27,331 nt of DNA from Actinomycetota bacterium. GTDB lineage: Bacteria > Actinomycetota > Acidimicrobiia > Acidimicrobiales > JAHWLA01. Each line of letters starts with the position of its first letter. Position 1 is the first letter of the stretch. A program made the translations under genes and the position numbers. Positions 1 to 8,043 of this stretch are shown here, piece by piece. The notes below the pieces were generated by a model, which saw only the letters and a program-made list of their open reading frames with translations, had not been told where the DNA came from and ran no database searches. The DNA is taken from the NCBI GenBank assembly GCA_019347595.1, contig JAHWLA010000009.1, forward strand, positions 1 through 27,331, given 5' to 3'.

Positions 1-1358
<1,358 letters not shown>

Positions 1359-1374
1359 TCCTCGTCCCCGTGGA

Positions 1375-1394
1375 GCGCCGCCGTTCGGCGGCGC
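1375..1394. terminator. GC-rich hairpin between convergent genes
   Basis: Arms 1375-1382 (GCGCCGCC) and 1387-1394 (GGCGGCGC) form a perfect 8-bp stem with a GTTC loop. It lies between the serA stop and the stop of the convergent minus-strand gene at 1399. There is no T-tract on either side, so it could act as a bidirectional terminator of the U-less kind described in actinobacteria. That role is inferred from position. Confidence 0.5.
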
Positions 1395-1398
1395 ACCG

Positions 1399-1878
1399 TC
1401 AGCGCTTGCCCCGGGTGAAGCCGTCGGCCTCCGCCTGCTCGGGAGTGCCGTAGCAACGGTCGGGCGCGGTGCGGGCGTAGGCGAACATGCCGGGCAGGTG
1501 GTACAGCCGGCTCCGCAGCTTCGCCTTCACCGGGTGCGACGGCGGGCACACCGACCCTGTCGGCTCGATCCACGCCGCCGCGGGGGCGGCGGCCTTGCGT
1601 GTGCGCGTCGCCGCCTTCTTGGCCGGGGGCGCCTTCTTCGCCGTGCTCTTGCGCACGGCCGGCTGCGTGTCGGCTTCGGCCTGCACGTCGGGCACCTCGG
1701 GCTCGGCCTGCACCGGCTGCGCCTGGACGGGCGGCCACTCGGCGCCGGCGGGCGCGGTGTCGGGCGCCTGCTCGGGCGTGCCCGAGGAGCGCCGCGACTG
1801 CACCGTCTTCACCACCGCCGCTACCAGGCCGGCAAGCAGCCCCATCCGAAGACCGATGCGGAACGACCGACGCACCAT
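1399..1878 (-). CDS. Membrane-anchored protein with Lys/Ala-rich linker and sunset-like C-terminal domain
   Basis: 159 residues from ATG 1878, chosen because a purine-rich AAGGAAGGG lies upstream and the open frame further 5' looks non-coding. Layout: a basic start (MVRRSFR), one hydrophobic segment at about residues 7-25, a Pro/Glu/Gln-rich linker, a histone H1-like Lys/Ala stretch (KKAPPAKKAATRTRKAAA) and a C-terminal domain of about 50 residues. The C-terminal domain reads SRLYHLPG, then YARTAPDRCYGTPEQAEADGF, the pattern of the short 'sunset' domain seen at the ends of many bacterial surface and nuclease proteins; it has two cysteines. Function is unknown. It is convergent with serA and divergent from the leuA leader. 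A transmembrane protein with a flexible basic linker is the most that can be said. Confidence 0.72.
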   Translation of the reverse strand: MVRRSFRIGLRMGLLAGLVAAVVKTVQSRRSSGTPEQAPDTAPAGAEWPPVQAQPVQAEPEVPDVQAEADTQPAVRKSTAKKAPPAKKAATRTRKAAAPAAAWIEPTGSVCPPSHPVKAKLRSRLYHLPGMFAYARTAPDRCYGTPEQAEADGFTRGKR

Positions 1879-1922
1879 GCAAACAACCGCCCTTCCTTGA
1901 GCCGCGAGCCCCAAACCGTACC

Positions 1923-1951
1923 TTGACGCCCACCCCCTGTCCTGCAACGAT
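1923..1951 (+). promoter_or_regulatory. Promoter of the leuA leader transcript
   Basis: TTGACG (1923-1928), a 17-bp spacer and AACGAT (1946-1951) make a sigma-70-type promoter. The -10 box ends 9 nt before the leader-peptide ATG, so the predicted transcript start lies at about 1957-1959, almost at the start codon. The same -35, spacer length and 9-nt gap recur before the leuB leader, which raises confidence beyond what one weak -10 box would give. Confidence 0.6.
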
Positions 1952-1960
1952 GAACAGGTC

Positions 1961-1999
1961 ATGCGAGCGGCCGACACCTTCGTCCTCCTCCTTACGTAG
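1961..1999 (+). CDS. leuL: leuA leader peptide (12 residues, Val-Leu-Leu-Leu)
   Basis: ATG 1961 opens a 12-codon frame, MRAADTFVLLLT, ending in TAG at 1997-1999. Four consecutive BCAA codons (GTC CTC CTC CTT) sit just before the end, as expected for a ribosome-stalling attenuator peptide. A hairpin starts 2 nt after the stop, and a hairpin plus T-tract follows before leuA. Predicted role: scarce charged tRNA-Leu (or tRNA-Val) stalls the ribosome, changes RNA folding and allows read-through into leuA. Leader-peptide control of leuA is established or predicted in several actinobacteria; its action here is inferred from sequence. The symbol is descriptive. Confidence 0.77.
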   Translation: MRAADTFVLLLT

Positions 2000-2000
2000 C

Positions 2001-2026
2001 GGCGAGCTCCCGTCCGGGAACTCGCC
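2001..2026 (+). promoter_or_regulatory. First hairpin of the leuA leader RNA
   Basis: GGCGAG (2001-2006) pairs with CTCGCC (2021-2026), and TCCC (2008-2011) pairs with GGGA (2016-2019) inside it. The hairpin begins directly after the leader stop codon, so a ribosome stalled on the Leu codons (1985-1993) would probably cover its 5' arm. I infer a pause or switching hairpin. The freed segment CGGGA (2015-2019) could pair with TCCTG (2033-2037) of the terminator 5' arm, but that is only 5 bp. Confidence 0.55.
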
Positions 2027-2030
2027 ACAG

Positions 2031-2061
2031 CCTCCTGCGCCTCCGGGCCAGGAGGTTTTTT
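2031..2061 (+). terminator. Attenuator terminator upstream of leuA
   Basis: CCTCCTG (2031-2037) pairs with CAGGAGG (2049-2055), followed directly by six T's (2056-2061): a classical intrinsic terminator 41 nt before the leuA start codon. Its position between a BCAA-coding leader peptide and leuA marks it as the attenuator. The 3' arm contains a full AGGAGG, but no suitable in-frame start follows, so I read it as stem sequence rather than a ribosome-binding site. Confidence 0.82.
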
Positions 2062-2102
2062 GTTTCCCCGAAACCCCAACACCACGAACCGAAGGAACTC
2101 CG

Positions 2103-3650
2103 ATGGCAGAGCGATTGATCATCTTCGACACCACCTTGCGGGACGGCGAACAGTCGCCGGGCATCTCGCTCGACGTGGCCGAGAAGCTGGAGATCGCCGA
2201 GCAGCTCGCTCGCCTGGGCGTCGACTACATCGAGGCGGGCTTCCCGGTCGCCAGCCAGGGCGACTTCGAGGCCGTACAGGCCGTCGCCCGCTCGGTGCAC
2301 GGGCCGGTCATCGCCGGCCTCTCGCGCACGCACATCGCCGATGTCGACCGGTGCTGGGAGGCGCTCAAGGACGCCGACCGGGGCCGCATCCACGTGTTCA
2401 TCTCCACCAGCCCGCAGCACATGGAACACATGCTGAAGATGACCGAGGCCCAGGTGCTGGAGCAGACGAAGGCCGGCGTGGCTCGCGCTCGGGAGCACAC
2501 CGACGACGTGGAGTTCAGCCCCCAGGACGCCACCCGCACGCCGCTCGATTTCATGATGGAGGTGCTGCAGACGGCGGTCGACGCCGGCGCCACCACGCTG
2601 AACATCCCCGACACCGTTGGCTACGGCATCCCCTGGGACTTCGGGGCACTGATCCAGTACATCCGCCGCAACATCAAGGGCGACTACATCACGTCGACCC
2701 ATTGCCACAACGACTTGGGCTTGGCCACCGCCAACTCGCTGGCCGGTGTGCAGGCCGGCGCCCGGCAAGTCGAGGTGTGCGTCAACGGCCTCGGCGAGCG
2801 AGCCGGCAACGCTGCCCTGGAAGAGGTCGTCATGGCCGTCCGCATCCGTGCCGACCAGTTCCCCGAAATCGAGGTCGGTGTGAACACGGAAGAACTTGCG
2901 CGCACCAGCCGCCTGGTCGCCCGCCTCACCGGCTACCCCGTCCAGTACAACAAGGCGGTGGTGGGGCGGAACGCCTTCGCCCACGAGTCGGGCATTCACC
3001 AGCACGGCGTGCTGGCCGACCGCAGCACCTACGAAATCATCGACGCCGAGTCGGTGGGCCAGCAGGGACGCCAGATCGTGCTGGGCAAGCACTCGGGCCG
3101 GCACGCCTTCGCCGACACGCTCAAGCGCATCGGGCTCCATGTGCAGGGCGACGCCCTCAACGCCGCCTTCGTCCGCTTCAAGGAGTTGGCCGACCGCAAG
3201 GTGGAGATCACCGAGGCCGACCTGGAGGCCATCGTGGCCGAGGAGATCGGCGACGTCGCCAGCGAGCCGACGTTCACGTTCGAGGCGCTGGAGGTGACGG
3301 GCGGGACGGTCGGCGTGCCGCGCGCTCGCGTGGTGGTGACGCGCAGCGGCGAGAAGACAGAGGCGAGCGCCGAGGGCGACGGCATGATCGATGCCTCGTG
3401 CAAGGCCATCAAGGCCGCCACCGGCGTCGACGCCAAGCTCACCGACTTCAACGTGTCGTCGGTGACCGGGGGGATCGACGCCCTCGGCGATGTCGTCGTG
3501 CAGATCGAGGCGGGCGAGTTCAGGGTGTCGGGCCGCGGTGTGTCGACCGACGTGGTGGAGGCATCGGCCCGCGCCTACCTCAACGCCGTCAACCGCCTGG
3601 TCCGCGTGCAGGCCCGCAACGAGGTCAAGCCCCCCGAAGCCACCCCGTAG
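2103..3650 (+). CDS. leuA: 2-isopropylmalate synthase
   Basis: Condenses 2-oxoisovalerate with acetyl-CoA to 2-isopropylmalate, the first committed step of leucine synthesis. 515 residues from ATG 2103, preceded by AAGGA at good spacing. Seen: the HMGL-type TIM barrel opening with FDTTLRDGEQSPG (metal ligand Asp9, catalytic-type Arg13), the metal-binding HxH pair His200 and His202 in HCHND, then NGLGERAGNA. The C-terminal part, from about residue 370, matches the LeuA regulatory domain that binds leucine in characterised members. The length is that of the common bacterial form, shorter than the mycobacterial LeuA. Expression is probably controlled by the upstream attenuator, and activity by leucine feedback. 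CimA at 13987 is a paralogue with different specificity. Confidence 0.97.
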   Translation: MAERLIIFDTTLRDGEQSPGISLDVAEKLEIAEQLARLGVDYIEAGFPVASQGDFEAVQAVARSVHGPVIAGLSRTHIADVDRCWEALKDADRGRIHVFISTSPQHMEHMLKMTEAQVLEQTKAGVARAREHTDDVEFSPQDATRTPLDFMMEVLQTAVDAGATTLNIPDTVGYGIPWDFGALIQYIRRNIKGDYITSTHCHNDLGLATANSLAGVQAGARQVEVCVNGLGERAGNAALEEVVMAVRIRADQFPEIEVGVNTEELARTSRLVARLTGYPVQYNKAVVGRNAFAHESGIHQHGVLADRSTYEIIDAESVGQQGRQIVLGKHSGRHAFADTLKRIGLHVQGDALNAAFVRFKELADRKVEITEADLEAIVAEEIGDVASEPTFTFEALEVTGGTVGVPRARVVVTRSGEKTEASAEGDGMIDASCKAIKAATGVDAKLTDFNVSSVTGGIDALGDVVVQIEAGEFRVSGRGVSTDVVEASARAYLNAVNRLVRVQARNEVKPPEATP

Positions 3651-3655
3651 TTCGC

Positions 3656-3703
3656 TTCTGGTCCCCCGATCGCGCGCTACAGCGCGCGATCGGGGGACCA
3701 GAA
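3656..3703. terminator. Perfect 22-bp inverted repeat between leuA and the convergent regulator
   Basis: Bases 3656-3677 are the exact reverse complement of 3682-3703, with only TACA between. The outer end reads TTCTGGTC...GACCAGAA, also the outer end of the repeat at 25688-25735. It lies 5 nt after the leuA stop and 7 nt before the stop of the minus-strand gene. There is no T-tract. A bidirectional U-less terminator is the simplest reading; membership of a dispersed palindromic repeat family is possible. Confidence 0.7.
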
Positions 3704-3710
3704 CAGGGGG

Positions 3711-4682
3711 TCAGGAGGCGGCGTCGCAGGTGAAGGTGCGGCGGTAGGCGCCGGGCGAGGTCCCGACTACCCGCTGGAAGTGCTGGCGCAGGTTGGCGGC
3801 GGTGCCGAACCCGCACCGGTCGGCAATGCGCTCCACCGGCTCGTCCGTCGTCTCCAGCAGCCGCTGGGCGAGAAGCACCCGCTGGCTCAACACCCACTGG
3901 TGCGGCGTCGTCCCCGTCAGGTCGCGGAAGCGACGGGCGAAGTGGCGGGGGCTCATGGCCGCTCGCCGCGCCAGGTTCTCCACGGGGAGCGGCTGGTCGA
4001 GGTGCTCCACCATCCACGACAGCACGTCGCCCAACAGGTCGTCGGCCGGCCCGGTGGGGATCGGCGTGGCGACGTACTGCGCCTGCCCGCCGTCGCGATG
4101 GGGCGGGACGACCATGCGCCGGGCCACGGCGTTGGCCACCTTGGCGCCGTAGTCGAGCCGCACCAAGTGGAGGCACAGGTCGATGCCTGCCGCCGTCCCC
4201 GCCGACGTCATCACGTTGTCGTCGATCACGTAGAGCACGCGCGGATCGATTTTGATATCGGGGTAGCGGGTGGCCAGCTCGTCGGCGTACGCCCAGTGCG
4301 TCGTCGCCCGACGGCCGTCGAGCAGCCCGGCGGCCGCCAGCACGAAGGCGCCCGTGCACATCGACAGGATGCGGGCACCCCGTTTGTGCGCATCACGCAG
4401 CGCCTGGAGCATTGCCTCCGGCGGTTCCCGGTCAAGGCCGACGCCGGCGGGCACGACGATGGTGTCGGCCTTGCGGGCGTCTTCCACGCCGTACGGGGTG
4501 TCGATCGTCATCCCCACCGGCGTTGTCAGCGGCGGTGGCTCGGTGGCGCAGACGATGAAGCGGTACCACGGCGAGGCGATCGACGAGCGGTCGAGGCCGA
4601 ACACCTCGCACGCCACCGACAGCTCGAACGGGGAGACGCCGTCGGCGACGAGGGCAGCGACCGTGCGGCGACGACCAGCCAT
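3711..4682 (-). CDS. GlxA-family transcriptional regulator (DJ-1/PfpI-like plus AraC-type HTH)
   Basis: 323 residues from ATG 4682. The N-terminal half (about residues 8-175) is a DJ-1/PfpI-like glutamine amidotransferase fold, with the conserved Cys (Cys109) in SMCTGAFVLAAAGLL and TTHWAY after it. The C-terminal part (about 225-315) is an AraC/XylS double helix-turn-helix: LARRAAMSPRHFARRFRDLTG, then ERIADRCGFGTAANLRQHF. GlxA-type proteins control varied catabolic genes and their amidotransferase-like domain usually serves as a sensor. Target and ligand are unknown here. The start at 4682 is preferred over ATG 4700 because TATAAT lies exactly 6 nt upstream of it, giving a leaderless mRNA, and because 4700 falls upstream of that box. 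Confidence 0.9.
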   Translation of the reverse strand: MAGRRRTVAALVADGVSPFELSVACEVFGLDRSSIASPWYRFIVCATEPPPLTTPVGMTIDTPYGVEDARKADTIVVPAGVGLDREPPEAMLQALRDAHKRGARILSMCTGAFVLAAAGLLDGRRATTHWAYADELATRYPDIKIDPRVLYVIDDNVMTSAGTAAGIDLCLHLVRLDYGAKVANAVARRMVVPPHRDGGQAQYVATPIPTGPADDLLGDVLSWMVEHLDQPLPVENLARRAAMSPRHFARRFRDLTGTTPHQWVLSQRVLLAQRLLETTDEPVERIADRCGFGTAANLRQHFQRVVGTSPGAYRRTFTCDAAS

Positions 4683-4688
4683 GGCAGG

Positions 4689-4694
4689 ATTATA
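4689..4694 (-). promoter_or_regulatory. -10 box (TATAAT) of the GlxA-like gene, leaderless arrangement
   Basis: On the minus strand TATAAT is followed by 6 nt and then ATG 4682, so transcription would start at or next to the start codon. No Shine-Dalgarno sequence could fit. A -35 is not clear; TGGCAG at 16-bp spacing is the best candidate. Confidence 0.5.
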
Positions 4695-4700
4695 ACGCAT

Positions 4701-4733
4701 CTAGTCGTTTCTGCCACTAGGCAAGTTTCTTGC
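4701..4733. promoter_or_regulatory. Two small palindromes in the divergent 4682/4753 intergenic region
   Basis: CTAGT (4701-4705) pairs with ACTAG (4716-4720), and GCAAG (4721-4725) with CTTGC (4729-4733) around TTT. Both lie upstream of the GlxA-like gene's -10 box and could be operator half-sites, perhaps for self-regulation. Short arms make chance occurrence possible. Confidence 0.25.
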
Positions 4734-4752
4734 GTCAGTACATGATCGTGCC

Positions 4753-5187
4753 ATGGATGCGCTCGAAGCCCTCGAACCGGAACGGTCCCTGCCCGACGCC
4801 GTTCGCCGCAAGGGGCGTCGGTCGGCGCCCGGTGGCGGCCTGTCTGCCGAGCAGCTCCGGGAGGTCACCCGGGCCACATGGCAATTGCCGGTGCTGCTGG
4901 CCGGCCGCTGGTCGCCGGCGGTGGCGCTCGTCACCGCCGACGCCGCCCTCCGCCTCCAAGCCGCCCTGTGGGAGCTGGCGTCCCGCAAGCAGGTGACGGT
5001 CGGCCCGCAGGCCGACGCTGGCGACGTCGCTCGCCGGCTGGCGGAGCAGGGATCGCTGGCCCCCGGCGCCGCCCGCGCCATTGCCATCCTGGCCGACGTC
5101 CTCGGCCACGACGGCTACGACGTGGAGGCGTGCCGCCTGACCGCCCGGGTCATCGCCCACCTGGAGCTGCGGGCCCGCTTCGGCTGA
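4753..5187 (+). CDS. Hypothetical protein
   Basis: 144 residues from ATG 4753. I do not recognise a family. The N-terminus is charged and probably disordered (ALEPERSLPDAVRRKGRR). The rest is Ala/Leu/Arg-rich and predicted helical, with no signal peptide, transmembrane segment or cysteine. Codon third positions are strongly GC-biased, as in neighbouring genes, and the gene sits divergently from the GlxA-like regulator in a position with no competing frame, which supports it being real. There is no clear Shine-Dalgarno; CATGAT lies 6 nt before the ATG, resembling the leaderless -10 placement of other genes here. Its last 38 bp overlap the 3' end of the convergent flavin-binding gene. It may be a target of the divergent regulator, by position only. 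Confidence 0.6.
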   Translation: MDALEALEPERSLPDAVRRKGRRSAPGGGLSAEQLREVTRATWQLPVLLAGRWSPAVALVTADAALRLQAALWELASRKQVTVGPQADAGDVARRLAEQGSLAPGAARAIAILADVLGHDGYDVEACRLTARVIAHLELRARFG

Positions 5188-5815
5188 CGAGCCGCTCGAC
5201 CGACGGAGGCACCCGCACATCGCGGGAGAGGGCAGGGTCCGGTTGGGGGCGACCCACGACCGTCCCGAGCGGGACCACGCCGGCCCACACCGGCAAGGGC
5301 AGGTCGTCCTCGTCGTCGAGCGGCGGACCGGTGCGCACCTTGGCCGATACTTCGTCCATCCGCACCGCCAGCACCAGGGTGGCGCGCAGCTCACTGTCGT
5401 TCGCGGCTCGGGCTTCGCCCGAGCGCCCGGGGGCGATGTGGTCGACGAACCTCGCCAAGGCCGCCGCCTTCTCGTCGCCCTCCACCACCCGCGCCCGGCC
5501 GAACACGACCACCGACCGGTAGTTCATCGAGTGCTTGAACGTGGAGCGGGCGAGCACCAAGCCGTCGAGCAGCGTGACGGCGATGCACAACGGCCGCCCG
5601 TCGGCCGCCTGGCGCATCAGCGCGTTCGCCACCGCGCCGTGCACCACGAGCTCGTCGCCGATGCGCACGTACCCGGTGGGCAGCACCACCGGTCCGCCCT
5701 CGCTCGTCAGCGCCACGTGGCAGACCGTGCCCTCGTCGAGGATGGCGTCGACGACGGCTCGGTCGTACCGGCCGCGCGGGGCGCGCCGGCGGACGGTTGT
5801 GAGCGGGGTCGGCAT
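5150..5815 (-). CDS. Pyridoxamine 5'-phosphate oxidase-family flavin-binding protein
   Basis: 221 residues from ATG 5815. The N-terminal pattern (RYDRAVVDAILDEGTVCHVA, then GGPVVLPTGYVRIGDELVVHG) and the central SMNYRSVVVFGRARVVEG match the split-barrel FMN-binding family often annotated 'flavin-nucleotide-binding protein' (COG3467-like). Members bind FMN or related flavins; the physiological substrate is usually unknown and is not pyridoxamine phosphate for most. It lies 41 bp downstream of leuD on the same strand, so it may be read from the leuCD transcript, but a TACGGT box 6 nt before its ATG suggests its own leaderless start. Its 3' end overlaps the convergent gene at 4753-5187 by 38 bp. 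Confidence 0.9.
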   Translation of the reverse strand: MPTPLTTVRRRAPRGRYDRAVVDAILDEGTVCHVALTSEGGPVVLPTGYVRIGDELVVHGAVANALMRQAADGRPLCIAVTLLDGLVLARSTFKHSMNYRSVVVFGRARVVEGDEKAAALARFVDHIAPGRSGEARAANDSELRATLVLAVRMDEVSAKVRTGPPLDDEDDLPLPVWAGVVPLGTVVGRPQPDPALSRDVRVPPSVERLVSRSGPAAPGGR

Positions 5816-5821
5816 GCGCCG

Positions 5822-5827
5822 ACCGTA
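5822..5827 (-). promoter_or_regulatory. Candidate -10 box (TACGGT) of the flavin-binding gene
   Basis: TACGGT on the minus strand ends 6 nt before ATG 5815, the same spacing as for the GlxA-like and IclR genes. No Shine-Dalgarno sequence is present. The -35 region is not recognisable, so support comes mainly from the repeated spacing. Confidence 0.35.
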
Positions 5828-5856
5828 CCGACGCGGCCGCGCTGCCGGCCCGTGAA

Positions 5857-6453
5857 TTACGCCGAGGCGGTGGGCAGCAGCGGCGAGCGCGTGGCTTCGA
5901 AGGCGTCGATGCGCTCGACGTGGCGCAGCGTCAGGCCGATGTCGTCGAGCCCCTCCAGCAGGCGGTATTGGGTGAAGTCGTCGAGCGGGAAGGCCGACTC
6001 CAATCCCGCCTTCTCGGCCCACACCATGCGCGACTCCACGTCGACGGTGATCTCCAACGAGGGGTCGGCCTCGATGGCGGATTGCAGCGCCTCCACCACC
6101 GACTCGTCCACCTGAACCGGCACCAGCCCGGCCTTGGTGCAGTTGTTGCGGAAGATGTCGGCGAAGCGGGGCGACACCACGGCCCGGAAGCCGTAGTCGA
6201 CCAGCGCCCACACCGCGTGCTCCCGAGAGGAGCCGGTGCCGAAGTTCGGCCCCGCCACGAGGATCGACGCGCCCCGGTACCCCGGCTTGTTGAGCACGAA
6301 GCCGGGGTCCTTCTTCCACGCCGAGAACAGGCCTTCGCCGAAGCCCGTGCGCTCCACCCGCTTGAGCCACTCGGCGGGGATGATCTGGTCGGTGTCGACG
6401 TCGCTGCGGCGCAGCGGCACGCCGGTGCCTGTGATCGTGCGAATGGGCTCCAT
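5857..6453 (-). CDS. leuD: 3-isopropylmalate dehydratase small subunit
   Basis: With LeuC it isomerises 2-isopropylmalate to 3-isopropylmalate and, in organisms with CimA, citramalate to 3-methylmalate. 198 residues from ATG 6453, placed 5 nt after GAAGGAGG. Family signatures: DVDTDQIIPAEWLKR near the N-terminus (swivelling domain), GPNFGTGSSREHAVWAL, and RNNCTKAGLVPV. The length is typical. It lies 187 bp downstream of leuC because the spacer is an exact tandem duplication, unusually wide for leuCD. A copy of the ribosome-binding site stands in each repeat unit; only the proximal one serves this start. Confidence 0.97.
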   Translation of the reverse strand: MEPIRTITGTGVPLRRSDVDTDQIIPAEWLKRVERTGFGEGLFSAWKKDPGFVLNKPGYRGASILVAGPNFGTGSSREHAVWALVDYGFRAVVSPRFADIFRNNCTKAGLVPVQVDESVVEALQSAIEADPSLEITVDVESRMVWAEKAGLESAFPLDDFTQYRLLEGLDDIGLTLRHVERIDAFEATRSPLLPTASA

Positions 6454-6641
6454 CAGTGCCTCCTTCGGGGCTGCGCCCCAAGCCCATCGCCGCCGGGCGA
6501 GCAAGCGCTCGCGCCGTCGGCCTGAAGTACTCGCTCCGCTCGCACGTCAGTGCCTCCTTCGGGGCTGCGCCCCAAGCCCATCGCCGCCGGGCGAGCAAGC
6601 GCTCGCGCCGTCGGCCTGAAGTACTCGCTCCGCTCGCACGT
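6454..6641. repeat. Perfect 94-bp tandem duplication filling the leuC-leuD spacer
   Basis: Bases 6454-6547 and 6548-6641 are identical over all 94 positions. The pentamer TCAGT stands at all three boundaries (6453, 6547 and 6641), suggesting slippage or recombination between short repeats. Read on the minus strand, each unit runs from the leuC stop to the leuD ribosome-binding site GAAGGAGG. Each contains two small hairpins (GCGAGC/GCTCGC and GGGGC/GCCCC). The unit length is not a multiple of three and no good coding frame crosses it. Confidence 0.97.
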
Positions 6642-8041
6642 CAGTCCAACTCCTCGGGGGTGGCGAACCGGCCGGCAACGGCGGTGGCGGCGGCGACGGC
6701 GGGGGACACGAGGTGCGTGCGCCCGCCCGGGCCCTGCCGTCCCTCGAAGTTGCGGTTGGACGTCGACGCCGCCCGTTCGCCCGGCGCCAGCTTGTCGGGG
6801 TTCATGGCCAGGCACATCGAGCACCCGGCGCCCCGCCACTCGAAGCCGGCGGCGGTGAAGATCGTGTCGAGGCCCTCCTGCTCGGCCTGCTCCTTCACGA
6901 GCCCCGACCCGGGGACGATCATGGCCCGGACGCCGGGCTTCACCCGACGGCCCTCGGCGACGGCCGCCACGGCGCGCAGGTCCTCGATCCGGGCGTTGGT
7001 GCACGAACCGATGAACACGGTGTCGACGGCGATGTCGCGGACCGGCGTGCCCGCCTCGAGCTCCATGTACTGCAGCGCGCGCGCCGCGGCGTCGCGCTCG
7101 CCGGGGTCGAGGAAGGCGTCGGGCGACGGCACCGTGCCGTCGATGCGCACGACCTGCGCCGGGTTCGTGCCCCACGACACGTGCGGCGCCAACCCGCCGG
7201 CGTCGATTGAGACCGACTTGTCGAACGTGGCGTCGGTGTCGGTGGCCAACGACCGCCAGTCGTCGAGCGCCTGCTCCCAGGCCGCGCCCTTGGGCGCGTG
7301 CTTGCGGCCCTCCAGGTAGGCGAACGTCACGTCGTCCGGGGCAATCATCCCGGCCCGGGCGCCGCCCTCGATGCTCATGTTGCAGACCGTCATGCGGCCC
7401 TCCATCGACAGCGACCGGATCGCCGAACCGCGGTACTCGATCACCGACCCGATCCCGCCGCCGGTGCCGATGCGCCCGATGACGGCGAGGATGACGTCCT
7501 TGGCGGTGACGCCGAGCGGCAGGTCGCCCTCGACCTCGACGGCCATGGTGCCGGGTCGCCGCTGGGGAAGCGTCTGGGTGGCGAGCACATGCTCGACCTC
7601 GCTGGTGCCGATGCCGAACGCCAACGCCCCGAAGGCGCCGTGGGTGGCGGTGTGGCTGTCGCCGCAGACGATCGTCATGCCCGGCTGGGTCAGGCCCAGC
7701 TCGGGGCCGATGACGTGGACGATCCCCTGGTTGCGATGCCCCATGGGGAAGAGCGGCACGCCGAACTCCGCGCAGTTGGCCGCCAGCACCTCCATCTGCT
7801 TGCGGGAGACGGGGTCGGCCACCGGCTGGTCGACGGCGAGGGTGGGGACGTTGTGGTCCATGGTCGCCAGGGTGAGGTCGGGGCGGCGGACCCTGCGGCC
7901 CGCCATGCGCAGCCCGTCGAAGGCCTGGGGAGAGGTGACCTCGTGTACGAGGTGGAGATCGATGTAGAGCAGGTCGGGCTCGCCCTCGGCGTCCCGGACG
8001 ACGTGTCGGTCCCAGACCTTCTCGCTCAGCGTCTTCGCCAT
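6641..8041 (-). CDS. leuC: 3-isopropylmalate dehydratase large subunit
   Basis: Aconitase-family Fe-S enzyme of leucine synthesis, partner of LeuD. 466 residues from ATG 8041. The three [4Fe-4S] ligand cysteines are visible: Cys347 in FIGSCTNARIEDL, and Cys407 and Cys410 in GCSMCLAMNPDKL, the same numbering as in E. coli LeuC. The N-terminus (TLSEKVWDRHVV, YIDLHLVHEVTSPQAFDGLR, MDHNVPT) is canonical. It diverges from an IclR-family gene; the 38-bp gap holds a palindrome that could serve both promoters. There is no clear Shine-Dalgarno before the ATG, and I found no leader peptide upstream, so leuCD control probably differs from that of leuA and leuB. Confidence 0.97.
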   Translation of the reverse strand: MAKTLSEKVWDRHVVRDAEGEPDLLYIDLHLVHEVTSPQAFDGLRMAGRRVRRPDLTLATMDHNVPTLAVDQPVADPVSRKQMEVLAANCAEFGVPLFPMGHRNQGIVHVIGPELGLTQPGMTIVCGDSHTATHGAFGALAFGIGTSEVEHVLATQTLPQRRPGTMAVEVEGDLPLGVTAKDVILAVIGRIGTGGGIGSVIEYRGSAIRSLSMEGRMTVCNMSIEGGARAGMIAPDDVTFAYLEGRKHAPKGAAWEQALDDWRSLATDTDATFDKSVSIDAGGLAPHVSWGTNPAQVVRIDGTVPSPDAFLDPGERDAAARALQYMELEAGTPVRDIAVDTVFIGSCTNARIEDLRAVAAVAEGRRVKPGVRAMIVPGSGLVKEQAEQEGLDTIFTAAGFEWRGAGCSMCLAMNPDKLAPGERAASTSNRNFEGRQGPGGRTHLVSPAVAAATAVAGRFATPEELD

Positions 8042-8043
8042 GG

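Noticed and set aside
2050..2062. AGGAGG followed by TTG as a possible ribosome-binding site and start
   Set aside because: It is the 3' arm and T-tract of the attenuator terminator, and the TTG frame is out of phase with leuA and lacks protein-like content.
1879..2102. T-box or other amino-acid riboswitch before leuA
   Set aside because: There is no T-box-like conserved sequence and the leader is too short; the leader peptide plus terminator explains the region.
4739..4752. CATGAT 6 nt before ATG 4753, and GATGAT 6 nt before ATG 25759, as leaderless -10 boxes
   Set aside because: Both lack the leading T of TANNNT and have no -35; spacing alone is too little, so they were not listed as promoters.
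6454..6641. CRISPR-like or coding repeat between leuC and leuD
   Set aside because: There are only two units with no unique spacers, and the unit length of 94 is not a multiple of three. It is a simple tandem duplication.
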